Shown here: positions 19,655 through 29,209 of the stretch, in pieces | Numbering within the stretch: position 1 is the stretch's first letter | Layout: the number at the start of each line of letters is the position of its first letter | NCBI RefSeq assembly: GCF_000568255.1 | Contig: NZ_KK037166.1 | Span: 4,948,657 to 4,986,134, forward strand | DNA length: 37,478 nucleotides | Direction of reading: 5' to 3' | Origin: Kutzneria sp. 744 | GTDB lineage: Bacteria; Actinomycetota; Actinomycetes; Mycobacteriales; Pseudonocardiaceae | Program-made: the position numbers and the translations under genes | The notes under the pieces: model-generated | The model's input: the letters and a program-made list of their open reading frames with translations, nothing else | What the model was told of the DNA's origin: nothing | The model's database searches: none

Positions 19655-20212
19655 TTAACCGAGGTCCGGTCCCTGGCTCCGGACGTCGTTGACCTTCTCC
19701 ATGGCCGCACGCAGTTCCGTGAGCCAGGTGTCGGCGTGCTCGCCGACCAGTCGCACCGCCCAGGCCAGGGCCTCGGAGCGTGAGCGGGCCACGCCGGCGT
19801 CGACGAGGGTGTCGAGCACCAGCCGCTCGGACTGGCGCAGCCTCGTCATCACCGGCGCGGACAGCGTGGTGAACAGTTCCGTGGTGCCGCCCAGCTTCGC
19901 GCCCCAGGCGACCTTGCGGCCGTAGCGGTGCTCGGCCTGGCGCGCGATCTCGATCCGCTCCTCGCGGGTCTGCTCGCGGTACCGGCTGATCCGGCCCGAC
20001 TCGGCGGCGGCGCGCGCCGCGTCGTCGGCGAACTCGCCCTCCAGCGCCGGCAGCTCGCCGACGATGACGATCTCCTCGCGGTCGACCGTGATCTCCGGCG
20101 CGCCGGTGAACCAGCCGTCGGGCAGCCGCCCGGCGAACCAGCCCGGCGCGTCCTCGGCCGACGGCACCTCGCCCTGCTGCCAACCCCGGCCCCGTGCGAA
20201 ACGTCCGTGCAT
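19655..20212 (-). CDS. Conserved actinobacterial protein of unknown function
   Basis: A 185-residue soluble, charged protein. An ATG at 20212 is preceded by a full AAGGAGGT eight bases upstream, so I prefer it to the upstream frame opening. The N terminus (MHGRFARGRGWQQGEVPSA) is followed by WFAGRLPDGWFTGAPEI and a beta segment VDREEIVIVGELP, then a basic/acidic helix with SRYREQTREERIEIARQAE. The last 70 residues (LVLDTLVDAGVARSRSEALAWAVRLV) look like a ribbon-helix-helix or similar DNA-binding fold. Homologues are common in actinomycetes and usually annotated hypothetical or, meaninglessly, as caldesmon. A regulatory role is inference. Confidence 0.8.
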   Translation of the reverse strand: MHGRFARGRGWQQGEVPSAEDAPGWFAGRLPDGWFTGAPEITVDREEIVIVGELPALEGEFADDAARAAAESGRISRYREQTREERIEIARQAEHRYGRKVAWGAKLGGTTELFTTLSAPVMTRLRQSERLVLDTLVDAGVARSRSEALAWAVRLVGEHADTWLTELRAAMEKVNDVRSQGPDLG

Positions 20213-20224
20213 GGTGACCTCCTT

Positions 20225-20239
20225 GATTACATGCTTACA
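20225..20239 (-). promoter_or_regulatory. Tandem TGTAA sites just upstream of unknown gene
   Basis: On the minus strand TGTAAGCATGTAATC contains two GTAA(G/T)C units nine bases apart, directly before the AAGGAGGT. A TTGCGC box lies further upstream with a possible TGTATC -10. This may be an autoregulatory operator of the gene it precedes. Confidence 0.3.
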
Positions 20240-20298
20240 CCGATACACGGTACGCGCGGCAACGCGCGCAACAAGGCTCGTTCACCCGCGGCGGAACC

Positions 20299-20338
20299 CC
20301 ACATGTGGCGCACATTCGACTCCCAGCGCCACATGTGG
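20299..20338. repeat. Inverted repeat built of CCACATGTGG palindromes
   Basis: CCACATGTGGCGC (20299-20311) and GCGCCACATGTGG (20326-20338) are perfect 13-base inverted arms, and each arm contains the 10-base palindrome CCACATGTGG. A further CCACATGG follows at 20339. The site is in the 168-base gap between two minus-strand genes. It may be a terminator after the DUF255 gene or a dispersed repeat. Confidence 0.55.
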
Positions 20339-20380
20339 TCCACATGGGGGGGGAAACTTGAAGGGGGTTAAGGGGAGGGG

Positions 20381-22393
<2,013 letters not shown>

Positions 22394-22460
22394 GCGCCCC
22401 AGCCTGCCACTCCGAGAATCCACATGCGCATTCCCGTGGCCATCCGGGACACTGGCGCAC

Positions 22461-23795
22461 GTGCTCCTGACCTTGACCACCACCATGCCCCAGGCCACTG
22501 ACCTGGGCTTCCTCCTGCACAAGCACCCGGACAAGGCGCAAACGTTTCCCGTGTCCGCGGGGTGCGCGCACGTGTTCTACCCACGGGCGAACGACGCCGA
22601 GTGCACCGCGGCGCTGTTGCTGGAGGTCGACCCCATCGCGTTGGTGCGTGGCGATCGAGGTCAGGGCCTGTTCCAGTACGTCAACGACCGGCCGTACGCC
22701 GCCAGTTCGATGCTGGCGGTGGCGCTCGGCGCGGTGTTCCGCACGGCCATGAACGGCCGCTGCGACCTGAAGCCTGAGCTGCCGGGGCGGGACATGCCGC
22801 TGCGGGTGCACCTGCCAGTGGTTCCGGCGCGCGGCGGCGCGGAGCTGGTGCGGCGGCTGTTCGACCCGCTGGGCTGGCGTGTGGACGTCAACCAGATCGA
22901 GGACTCCCGCTACGTCGATCTGCGGCTGGACGGCACGCTGCGGCTGGCCGATGCCCTGAACCACCTGTACGTGCTGCTGCCCGTTCTGGACGACGGCAAG
23001 CACTACTGGGTCTCCCAGGACGAGGTCGACAAGCTGCTCCGGGCCGGCGAGGGCTGGCTGGCCGGGCACCCGGAACGGGAGCTGATCAGCCGGCGATACC
23101 TTGCGCACCAGCGGGGTTACGTCCGATCGGCGCTGGAGCGGCTGGGCGAGGTGGACGAGTTCGACACCGAGGACGTGCAGCCGGCAGAGCGCCGAGAGTC
23201 CCTCGCGGAGCTGCGTCGGGGCGCGGTGCTGGCCGTGCTGCGGCAGTCCGGAGCCCGCAGGGTGGTGGACCTCGGCTGCGGGCCGGGGGCGCTGCTCCGG
23301 CTGCTGGCCAAGGAGCCGCAGTTCGAGGAGATCCTCGGCGTGGACGTGTCGGCGGCGGCGCTGCGCGTGGCGGCCGATCGGCTCAGCGACCGCGATCTGC
23401 GGCGGATCACGCTGCGGCAGTCGGCGTTGACGTACAAGGACGCGGAGCTGGCCGGCTACGACGCGGCGGTGCTGATGGAGGTCGTCGAGCACCTCGACCC
23501 GCCGCGGCTGCCGGCGCTGGAGCGATCGGTGTTCGGTGCGGCCCGGCCGCGGACGGTGATCGTCACGACGCCCAACGTCGAGTACAACGCCCGGTACGAG
23601 GGCCTGGCGGCTGGCGCGTTCCGCCATCCGGACCACCGGTTCGAGTGGACTCGGGCGCAGTTCTCGGCGTGGGCGCAAGCCGTTGCCGCGCAGCATGGTT
23701 ACCGCGTCCAGTACCTTCCCGTCGGAGAGCCGGACCCGCAGCTGGGCCCGCCGACGCAGATGGCCGTTTTCGCACGAGAGGAGGGGTCGTCATGA
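22461..23795 (+). CDS. hen1: 3'-terminal RNA ribose 2'-O-methyltransferase Hen1
   Basis: A 444-residue protein. The N-terminal half ([28 protein letters not shown]) is the bacterial Hen1 domain that stimulates Pnkp ligase activity. The C-terminal half is a Rossmann methyltransferase with the SAM loop [15 protein letters not shown] at about residue 268. The Hen1-specific metal site [16 protein letters not shown] is near residue 338, followed by TTPNVEYN and [15 protein letters not shown], so the E-x-x-E-H...H metal ligands are all present. In the described bacterial system Hen1 adds a 2'-O-methyl to the 3'-terminal nucleotide at the break before sealing, which stops the same site from being cut again. 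GTG is the start, by homology; its stop overlaps the pnkp start (ATGA). Confidence 0.96.
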   Translation: MLLTLTTTMPQATDLGFLLHKHPDKAQTFPVSAGCAHVFYPRANDAECTAALLLEVDPIALVRGDRGQGLFQYVNDRPYAASSMLAVALGAVFRTAMNGRCDLKPELPGRDMPLRVHLPVVPARGGAELVRRLFDPLGWRVDVNQIEDSRYVDLRLDGTLRLADALNHLYVLLPVLDDGKHYWVSQDEVDKLLRAGEGWLAGHPERELISRRYLAHQRGYVRSALERLGEVDEFDTEDVQPAERRESLAELRRGAVLAVLRQSGARRVVDLGCGPGALLRLLAKEPQFEEILGVDVSAAALRVAADRLSDRDLRRITLRQSALTYKDAELAGYDAAVLMEVVEHLDPPRLPALERSVFGAARPRTVIVTTPNVEYNARYEGLAAGAFRHPDHRFEWTRAQFSAWAQAVAAQHGYRVQYLPVGEPDPQLGPPTQMAVFAREEGSS

Positions 23796-26272
23796 GCGAG
23801 CTCGTCATCCCGCGGTTGTCGCTGGTCGCGCTGGTCGGCGCCTCCGGCTCGGGCAAGTCCACCTTCGCCCGCAAGCACTTCCTCGACACCGAGGTGATCT
23901 CCAGTGATCACTGCCGCGGCCTGGTGTCCGACGATGACAACGACCAGTCGGCCACCGACGACGCCTTCGACGTGCTGCACTACATCGCCGGCAAGCGCCT
24001 TCACAACGGCCGCCTGACCGTGGTCGACGCGACCAACGTGCAGCGCGAGGGGCGGGCGTCGCTGGTGCGGCTGGCCCGTGAGCACGACGTGCTGCCGGTG
24101 GCGATCGTGCTGGACCTGCCGGAGTCCGTGTGCTTCGAGCGCAACCAGGCGCGGGCCGACCGAGACTTCGGTGTGCACGTGATCCGGCGGCAGCGCAACG
24201 ACCTGCGGCGGTCGCTGCGCTTTCTGGAGAAGGAGGGCTTCCGCCGCGTCCACGTGCTGCGCTCGGTCGAGGAGGTCGAGGCCGCCACGATCCGCCGCGA
24301 TCCGCTGGTCAACGACCGTCGCGGCGAGACCGGGCCGTTCGACATCATCGGCGACGTGCACGGCTGTCGCCTTGAGCTGACGGAACTGTTGACACGACTG
24401 GGATATCACGTCAACGGCGACTCCGCTTCGCACCCGGCCGGGCGGCGCGCGGTGTTCGTCGGCGACCTGGTCGACCGTGGGCCGGACACGCCGGGCGTGC
24501 TGCGGCTGGTGATGAACATGGTCGCCGCCGGGACGGCGCTGTGCGTGGCCGGAAACCACGAGAACAAGCTGGTCCGAGCCCTGCGCGGGCGCAATGTGCA
24601 GGTGACGCACGGGCTGGCCGAGTCGCTGGCGCAGCTGTCCTCGGAGTCCGACGACTTCCGCAAGCAGGCCGAGCAGTTCTGCTACGACCTGGTGTCGCAC
24701 TACGTTCTGGACGGCGGCAAGCTCGTGGTGGCGCACGCCGGGCTGCCGGAGCGGTACCAGGGGCGCGCCTCCGGGCGCGTCCGCAGCTTCGCGCTGTACG
24801 GCGAGACCACCGGCGAGACCGACGAATACGGCCTGCCGGTGCGGTATCCGTGGGCCAACGACTATCGCGGCAGCGCGACCGTGGTGTACGGCCACACGCC
24901 CGTTCCCAACGCGGAGTGGGTCAACAACACCATCTGCCTGGACACGGGATGTGTGTTCGGCGGGCAGCTGACGGCGCTGCGCTATCCGGAGCGGGAGATT
25001 GTTTCCGTTGCGGCACAGCGGGTCTGGTACGAGCCGGTGCGGCCGTTGACGCCGGAGGAGCCGGTGCGGGCGCCGGAGGAGCTCGACATCACCGACGTGA
25101 TCGGCAAGCGGACCGTGCAGACGGCCAACCACGGTCGGCTGACCGTTCGCGCCGAGAACGCGGCGGCGGCGATCGAGGTGATGAGCCGGTTCGCCATCGA
25201 GCCGGCCAAGCTGCTGTACCTGCCGCCGACGATGGCGCCCGTGGCCACCTCGGCGCGGCCGGAGGTGTTGGAGCACCCGGAGGAGGCGTTCTCCGCGTAC
25301 CTGACCGACGGTGTGGACCGGGTCGTGTGCGAGGAGAAGCACATGGGCTCGCGCGCTGTGGTGTTGGTGTCCCGTGATGACGGGGCCGTGCACACCCGGA
25401 CCGGTCGGTCGTTCTTCGGCCCCGAGCTGACGGAACGGTTGCTGGAGCGGATTCGTTCCGCGGTGGGAAAGTTGCAGCTTTGGTCCACTTTGGACAGCGA
25501 TTGGCTGCTGCTGGACTGCGAGCTGCTGCCGTGGAACGCCAAGGCCGGCGGGCTGATCCGTGAGCAGTATGCGGCGGTCGGGGCGGCGGCTTCCGGGGCC
25601 CTGCCGACGGCCGTCGAGGTGTTGCGGGAGACGTCGGGCCGTGGCGTGGACGTGACGGAGTTGTTGGCGCGCACGGAATCTCGCGCTCACAACGCCGCCG
25701 CCTATCGCGAGGCGTACGAGCGGTACTGCTGGCCGACCGAGGGCCTGAGCGGGGTGCGGATCGCCCCGTTCCAACTGCTCGCGTCGGAGGGCGCCACGTA
25801 CCACGACCGGCCGCACTCGTGGCACCTGTCGCTGGCCGAGCAGCTGGCCGCCGCCGACCCGGAACTGTTTGCCACGACTCAGAACCTGACCGTGGACACC
25901 ACGGATCCGGAGTCGGTGAAGGCTGGCGTCCGGTGGTGGGAGGAGCTGACCGTGGCCGGCGGCGAGGGCATGGTCGTCAAACCGCTGGGCAACCTCACGC
26001 GTGGGCGGCGCGGTCTGGTGCAGCCGGGGCTGAAGGTGCGCGGGCGGGAGTACCTGCGGATCATCTACGGGCCCGACTACACCGAGCCGGGCAACATCGA
26101 CCGGCTGCGGCAGCGGGGCTTGGCGGCCAAGCGGTCGCTGGCCGCCCGCGAGTACGCGCTGGGTATCGAGGGGTTGGAGCGGCTGGCCCGCGGCGAGCCG
26201 CTGTGGCGCGTGCACGAATGCGTGTTCGCCGTGCTGGCACTGGAGTCCGAGCCCGTGGATCCGAGGCTGTAG
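23792..26272 (+). CDS. pnkp: Polynucleotide kinase-phosphatase-ligase (Pnkp)
   Basis: An 826-residue three-domain RNA repair enzyme. The kinase domain (about 1-170) has P-loop GASGSGKST at residues 16-24. The central binuclear metallophosphatase starts DIIGDVHGC near residue 184, with GDLVDRGP and GNHENK. The C-terminal nucleotidyltransferase (about 470-826) has EEKHMGSRAVV near residue 512, whose Lys accepts AMP, and GGEGMVVK near 723. Together the first two domains heal 5'-OH and 2',3'-cyclic phosphate ends and the third adenylates for sealing, which needs Hen1. All three catalytic centres look intact. The start overlaps the hen1 stop, and the stop is followed without gap by the next gene, so the operon is strongly coupled. 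Confidence 0.97.
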   Translation: MSELVIPRLSLVALVGASGSGKSTFARKHFLDTEVISSDHCRGLVSDDDNDQSATDDAFDVLHYIAGKRLHNGRLTVVDATNVQREGRASLVRLAREHDVLPVAIVLDLPESVCFERNQARADRDFGVHVIRRQRNDLRRSLRFLEKEGFRRVHVLRSVEEVEAATIRRDPLVNDRRGETGPFDIIGDVHGCRLELTELLTRLGYHVNGDSASHPAGRRAVFVGDLVDRGPDTPGVLRLVMNMVAAGTALCVAGNHENKLVRALRGRNVQVTHGLAESLAQLSSESDDFRKQAEQFCYDLVSHYVLDGGKLVVAHAGLPERYQGRASGRVRSFALYGETTGETDEYGLPVRYPWANDYRGSATVVYGHTPVPNAEWVNNTICLDTGCVFGGQLTALRYPEREIVSVAAQRVWYEPVRPLTPEEPVRAPEELDITDVIGKRTVQTANHGRLTVRAENAAAAIEVMSRFAIEPAKLLYLPPTMAPVATSARPEVLEHPEEAFSAYLTDGVDRVVCEEKHMGSRAVVLVSRDDGAVHTRTGRSFFGPELTERLLERIRSAVGKLQLWSTLDSDWLLLDCELLPWNAKAGGLIREQYAAVGAAASGALPTAVEVLRETSGRGVDVTELLARTESRAHNAAAYREAYERYCWPTEGLSGVRIAPFQLLASEGATYHDRPHSWHLSLAEQLAAADPELFATTQNLTVDTTDPESVKAGVRWWEELTVAGGEGMVVKPLGNLTRGRRGLVQPGLKVRGREYLRIIYGPDYTEPGNIDRLRQRGLAAKRSLAAREYALGIEGLERLARGEPLWRVHECVFAVLALESEPVDPRL

Positions 26273-26944
26273 ATGATCGAGCACACCGTGTTGTCCGTGG
26301 TCGTCGGCTCGCACGCGTACGGGCTGGACACTGACGAGTCCGATGTGGACCGTCGGGGCGTGTACGTGCCGCCGACCCGGCTGTTCTGGGCCTTCGAGAA
26401 GCCGCCGACCTCGGTCGACGGGCCGGAGCAAGAGCGGGTGAGCTGGGAGGTCGAGCACTTCCTGTCGTTGGCCCTCAAGGCCAATCCGACGGTGTTGGAA
26501 GTGCTCGCCTCCGACCTCGTCGAGACGTGCACGCCGCTCGGCGCCGAGCTCCAGGCGCTCCTGCCGGCACTGTTGTCGCAGCGCGCCGCCGACAGCTACC
26601 GGCGGGCCACCGCCCAGCAGTTCGCCCGGGCCGCCGCCGCGATGGCCAGCGGCGGCACGCCACGGTGGAAGCAGGTCATGCACGTCATCCGGCTGCTGAC
26701 CCTGTGCGACCGGCTGTTGAGCACCGGCGAGCTGGTGCTTCGCGTGGGTGAGCACCGGGCGCAGCTGCTGGCCGTGCGCGACGGGGACGTGCCGTGGAAG
26801 GACGTCGTGAAGTGGGTGGAGGATCTGCGCGACCGCACCGCGCGGGCCGTGCTCCACTCGCCGCTGCCCGCGGTGCCCGACACCGCGGCGGTGCAGGACT
26901 GGCTCGTGTCGGTGCGCCGGAGATCCGCCTTGGAGGACCAGTGA
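26273..26944 (+). CDS. rlaP: RlaP-type DNA polymerase beta superfamily nucleotidyltransferase 1
   Basis: A 223-residue protein of the COG3541 (YcgL/RlaP) group of predicted nucleotidyltransferases. The active-site pattern is visible early: VVGSHAYGLDTDESDVDRRG at residues 10-29, in which G-S and the D-x-D pair would bind nucleotide and two metals. The C-terminal half is helical. The family is found beside RNA repair enzymes; a role in adding nucleotides or otherwise processing RNA ends has been proposed from genome context, not shown. ATG directly abuts the pnkp TAG with no gap. Its stop overlaps a GTG that opens a 26-codon frame. Confidence 0.88.
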   Translation: MIEHTVLSVVVGSHAYGLDTDESDVDRRGVYVPPTRLFWAFEKPPTSVDGPEQERVSWEVEHFLSLALKANPTVLEVLASDLVETCTPLGAELQALLPALLSQRAADSYRRATAQQFARAAAAMASGGTPRWKQVMHVIRLLTLCDRLLSTGELVLRVGEHRAQLLAVRDGDVPWKDVVKWVEDLRDRTARAVLHSPLPAVPDTAAVQDWLVSVRRRSALEDQ

Positions 26945-27021
26945 CCGAGCTTGCGAGGGCACCATTCAACACAGGGACCTGGGTCGCAGACCCGCCGAGC
27001 GCCAGCGAGGTGGGCCTGTGA
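26941..27021 (+). CDS. 26-codon micro-ORF coupled between the two RlaP genes
   Basis: GTG at 26941 overlaps the stop of the first RlaP gene (GTGA), and its own TGA at 27019-27021 overlaps the GTG of the second RlaP gene (again GTGA). The predicted peptide begins MTELARAPFNTGTW and ends ASEVGL; it has no recognisable motif. Four-base overlaps at both ends suggest it is read by ribosomes and carries translation across the gap, whether or not the peptide has a job. It may equally be a short DNA repeat that happens to be open. I do not know the function. Confidence 0.4.
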   Translation: MTELARAPFNTGTWVADPPSASEVGL

Positions 27022-27773
27022 CCGCCGTGGATGTTCCCGGGCTGCGCGAGGTCGTCGCCGAGCAGCCGTACCGGCTGTTGTTCGCCACCGTGTCCGGCGC
27101 GCACCTGTACGGCTTCCCTTCCGCCGACTCCGATGTCGACCTGCGCGGCGTGCACCTGCTGCCCGCCGACGAGGTCGTCGGGCTCCGGCACGGTCCCGAA
27201 ACCCTGGAACGCATGTGGATCCGTGACGGAGTCGAGCTCGACCTGGTCACCCACGACCTGCTCAAGTTCGCCCGGCTTCTGTTGCGCCCTAACGGTTACG
27301 TCCTTGAGCAGCTGTTGTCGCCCCTGGTCGTGCAGACCTCCGACGCCCATGCCGAGCTGGCCGGCTTCGCCGCCGGCTGCGTCACGCCCCGGCACGCCCA
27401 CCACTACCGCGGCTTCGCCCGCACCCAGTGGCAGCTGTTCGGCCGCACCAACGAGCTCAAGCCCCTGCTCTACACCTTCCGGGGCCTGCTCACCGGCATC
27501 CACCTCATGCGCACCGGCGCCATCGAGGCCGACCTGTCCGTGCTGGTCTCCGAGCTGCACGGGCCTTCGTTCCTGCCCGAGCTCATCACCGCCAAGGCCG
27601 CCGGCGAGCACCTCACCCTGTCCGGCGGTCCGTCACAGGAACTGTTGTGGCAGACCTACGAACGCTGGCTCGCCGAACTGGTCACCGCCCAGGAGCGCTC
27701 GACTCTCCCCGAGCACCCCTCCGCCGAGGCCGACCTCCACAAGTTCGTGGTCCAACTCCGCCTCGATGCCTGA
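27018..27773 (+). CDS. RlaP-type nucleotidyltransferase 2
   Basis: A 251-residue second member of the COG3541 group. Its active-site region TVSGAHLYGFPSADSDVDLR (about residues 24-43) keeps the S-D-x-D metal site but has SGA in place of the GS of its neighbour. The C-terminal half (THDLLKFARLLLRPNGYVLE, NELKPLLYTFRGLLTG) has no close counterpart in the first protein, so the pair is old or was assembled from different subfamilies. It closes the RNA-repair operon. Its stop TGA is directly followed by the reverse stop of the RelE gene: the two stops form TGATCA. The activity is unproven. Confidence 0.87.
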   Translation: MTAVDVPGLREVVAEQPYRLLFATVSGAHLYGFPSADSDVDLRGVHLLPADEVVGLRHGPETLERMWIRDGVELDLVTHDLLKFARLLLRPNGYVLEQLLSPLVVQTSDAHAELAGFAAGCVTPRHAHHYRGFARTQWQLFGRTNELKPLLYTFRGLLTGIHLMRTGAIEADLSVLVSELHGPSFLPELITAKAAGEHLTLSGGPSQELLWQTYERWLAELVTAQERSTLPEHPSAEADLHKFVVQLRLDA

Positions 27774-28046
27774 TCAGACGTGGTAGACGTCGGCGCGATG
27801 ATCGACCTTGAGCACATCGATCCTTCGCGCCGTGTCATCGATCCGGTAGACGACGCGATAGGCGCCACGCCGGGCCGAGCGGTGCCCCTCCAGCGGTCCC
27901 ATCAGCGGTTTTCCCAGCCGATGGGGATTCTCGGCCAGCGGTCCGATGATGAACTCGACGCAGGCAGCGGCGATCTTCTCGGGCAGCCGCCGAAGCGCGC
28001 GACGAACGCCAGGCGCGACAACCACCTGGTACGGACCTTCCTTCAC
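27774..28046 (-). CDS. RelE/ParE-superfamily toxin
   Basis: A 90-residue basic protein with the RelE fold pattern: YQVVVAPGVRRALRRLPEKI, then NPHRLGKPLMGPLEGHRSAR, RGAYRVVYRIDD and a C-terminal IDVLKVDHRADVYHV. RelE toxins cut mRNA in the ribosomal A site; the Arg residues and the C-terminal tyrosine fit that group. The GTG start overlaps the antitoxin stop by four bases, so the toxin is made only when the antitoxin is. The end abuts the RNA-repair operon with no spacer. Confidence 0.93.
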   Translation of the reverse strand: MKEGPYQVVVAPGVRRALRRLPEKIAAACVEFIIGPLAENPHRLGKPLMGPLEGHRSARRGAYRVVYRIDDTARRIDVLKVDHRADVYHV

Positions 28047-28315
28047 CGGTCACCGAGGAATTCGGCGGCCAGGTCCTCGCCAGTAATGAAGTCGCCGGCT
28101 TCGATGTCGGCCTCTGCGGCCTGGATCTCGAGCAGCGCACCCTGCGTCGACAAGATCTCGATCGTCTCCTCGAGCGCTTCGAGGTCCTCCGGGGCCAGGA
28201 TGACTGCTGCCGGATGGCCGTGCCTGGTGATGGTCACCCGGTCATGGGTGCGCTGCACCTCGTTGACCACCTCGGAGAGGTGATCGCGGGCGTCGCCGAG
28301 CGGCATGGTGGTCAC
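28043..28315 (-). CDS. Phd/YefM-type antitoxin
   Basis: A 90-residue acidic protein. The N-terminal MPLGDARDHLSEVVNEVQRT and VTITRHGHPAAVILAPED are the DNA-binding YefM/Phd half; the acidic C-terminal half (IQAAEADIEAGDFITGEDLA) would wrap and neutralise the toxin. I start at GTG 28315 because a promoter places transcription at or next to that base; ATG 28306 is the alternative. As in related systems it probably represses its own promoter, more strongly in complex with toxin. Confidence 0.92.
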   Translation of the reverse strand: MTTMPLGDARDHLSEVVNEVQRTHDRVTITRHGHPAAVILAPEDLEALEETIEILSTQGALLEIQAAEADIEAGDFITGEDLAAEFLGDR

Positions 28316-28321
28316 GCCACA

Positions 28322-28349
28322 AGTGTAGCCAAAAGTCCCGCCAAAACAA
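28322..28349 (-). promoter_or_regulatory. Promoter of toxin-antitoxin operon, leaderless geometry
   Basis: On the minus strand TTGTTT (28344-28349) and TACACT (28322-28327) are 16 bases apart. Six bases further is the GTG of the antitoxin gene, with no ribosome binding site between. It is the best -35/-10 pair I can see in the window. Confidence 0.6.
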
Positions 28350-28360
28350 GCGGGCAGGGG

Positions 28361-28969
28361 TCAGCCGAGGAGCTTGAGCCAGGGGTGTTCGGGGTGGACG
28401 CGGCTGATCAGGTCAGCGCAGTGGTGGCGGCCGGCGGCGTCCAGCCAGGGCAGGGTGGCGACGAGGTCGGCCTCGTCCTTGGCCTGGTTGTGCTTGGCCT
28501 TGAACAGCAACACGAGCTCGGGCCGCAGGTAGCGGATGCCGCGGCCCTCCCAGGTGGCGTCGGACAGGGGCAGCACGAGGGACGGGTCCCGCCCGCACAC
28601 CCACTCGCCGTCCCGATCGTCGGTGAGCTGGAGGTCGAGCAGCCACGGCGACGTGGCGTTCTCCCGCAGCCACAGGCCCGAGGCCCAGGACGGCACGCCC
28701 TCGGGCCAGACGACCGGACGGAGGGCGCCGTCGCCGACGGCCCAGATGTGGAAGCTCGGCGCGAAGTGCTCGATCACGGCGGCGGCGTCGCGGCGGAAGA
28801 CGCCGAGGTCGATGTCGCCATGCTCACGGCGCACGGCGGCGTAGGCCTCGATGGCCCAGCCGCCGTTGACCCACCACGGCGCGTCCAGCCCGGCGCACAG
28901 GGCGGCCGCGTCGTCGGGCTTGACCATGCCCCACGGCCCGTACCAGCGGACCGCTTCCTCGTGATCCAC
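28361..28969 (-). CDS. LinB/AadB-like nucleotidyltransferase domain protein
   Basis: A 202-residue protein. The segment WWVNGGWAIEAYAAVRREHGDIDLGVFRRD (about residues 32-61) is the nucleotidyltransferase core of the lincosamide/aminoglycoside nucleotidyltransferase-like families, with GG and the D-x-D metal pair. A later LVLLFKAKHNQAKDEADL is the conserved helical part. Relatives transfer AMP to antibiotics, but many chromosomal members have unknown targets, so resistance should not be assumed. It starts at GTG directly after the stop of the small membrane gene; a later ATG (MVKPDDAAAL) is possible. It is the last gene of the mca transcription unit, which is not the order I remember from mycobacteria. 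Confidence 0.82.
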   Translation of the reverse strand: MDHEEAVRWYGPWGMVKPDDAAALCAGLDAPWWVNGGWAIEAYAAVRREHGDIDLGVFRRDAAAVIEHFAPSFHIWAVGDGALRPVVWPEGVPSWASGLWLRENATSPWLLDLQLTDDRDGEWVCGRDPSLVLPLSDATWEGRGIRYLRPELVLLFKAKHNQAKDEADLVATLPWLDAAGRHHCADLISRVHPEHPWLKLLG

Positions 28970-29209
28970 CTATTCCCCGGTCTTCGGCTTGTCCTCGGGT
29001 TCGTCGAAGCTGGCCGGCACCCGCTTGAGGTGCTTGGTCATCGACCGGATGAGGAACGCGACGGCCACGAAGAACAGGATGAGCACGACAAAGCCGACGG
29101 GTGTGGACTTGCCGAAGTCCTCGCCCTGACCGCCCTGGTCGGTGCCGGCGGGGGTGGTGGCGGTGGTGGTCTGGGCCAACGCCACACCCAGGACCGGAAG
29201 ACCGGTCAC
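28970..29209 (-). CDS. Small membrane protein downstream of mca (Rv1083-like)
   Basis: A 79-residue protein. GTG at 29209 overlaps the mca stop (GTGA). It has a hydrophobic N terminus, a Thr/Gln/Gly-rich external stretch, one transmembrane helix ([20 protein letters not shown] at about residues 38-57) and a basic then acidic cytoplasmic tail ([19 protein letters not shown]). The MxKxLKRxPxSF phrase is typical of the small membrane protein that follows mca in many actinobacteria. Function unknown. I do not use the longer upstream frame, which runs antisense-like through mca. Confidence 0.78.
   Translation of the reverse strand: MTGLPVLGVALAQTTTATTPAGTDQGGQGEDFGKSTPVGFVVLILFFVAVAFLIRSMTKHLKRVPASFDEPEDKPKTGE

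Noticed and set aside
23699-26965. Very long minus-strand open frame (1088 codons) opposite pnkp
   Set aside because: It mirrors the high-GC codon structure of the real genes, is rich in Arg, His, Gln and Val with no domain, and covers several well-supported plus-strand genes.
27774-28969. Treating the nucleotidyltransferase at 28361-28969 as part of the toxin-antitoxin system (MenT-like)
   Set aside because: The toxin-antitoxin pair has its own promoter between them, and the nucleotidyltransferase starts directly at the end of the mca operon. Position ties it to mca instead.
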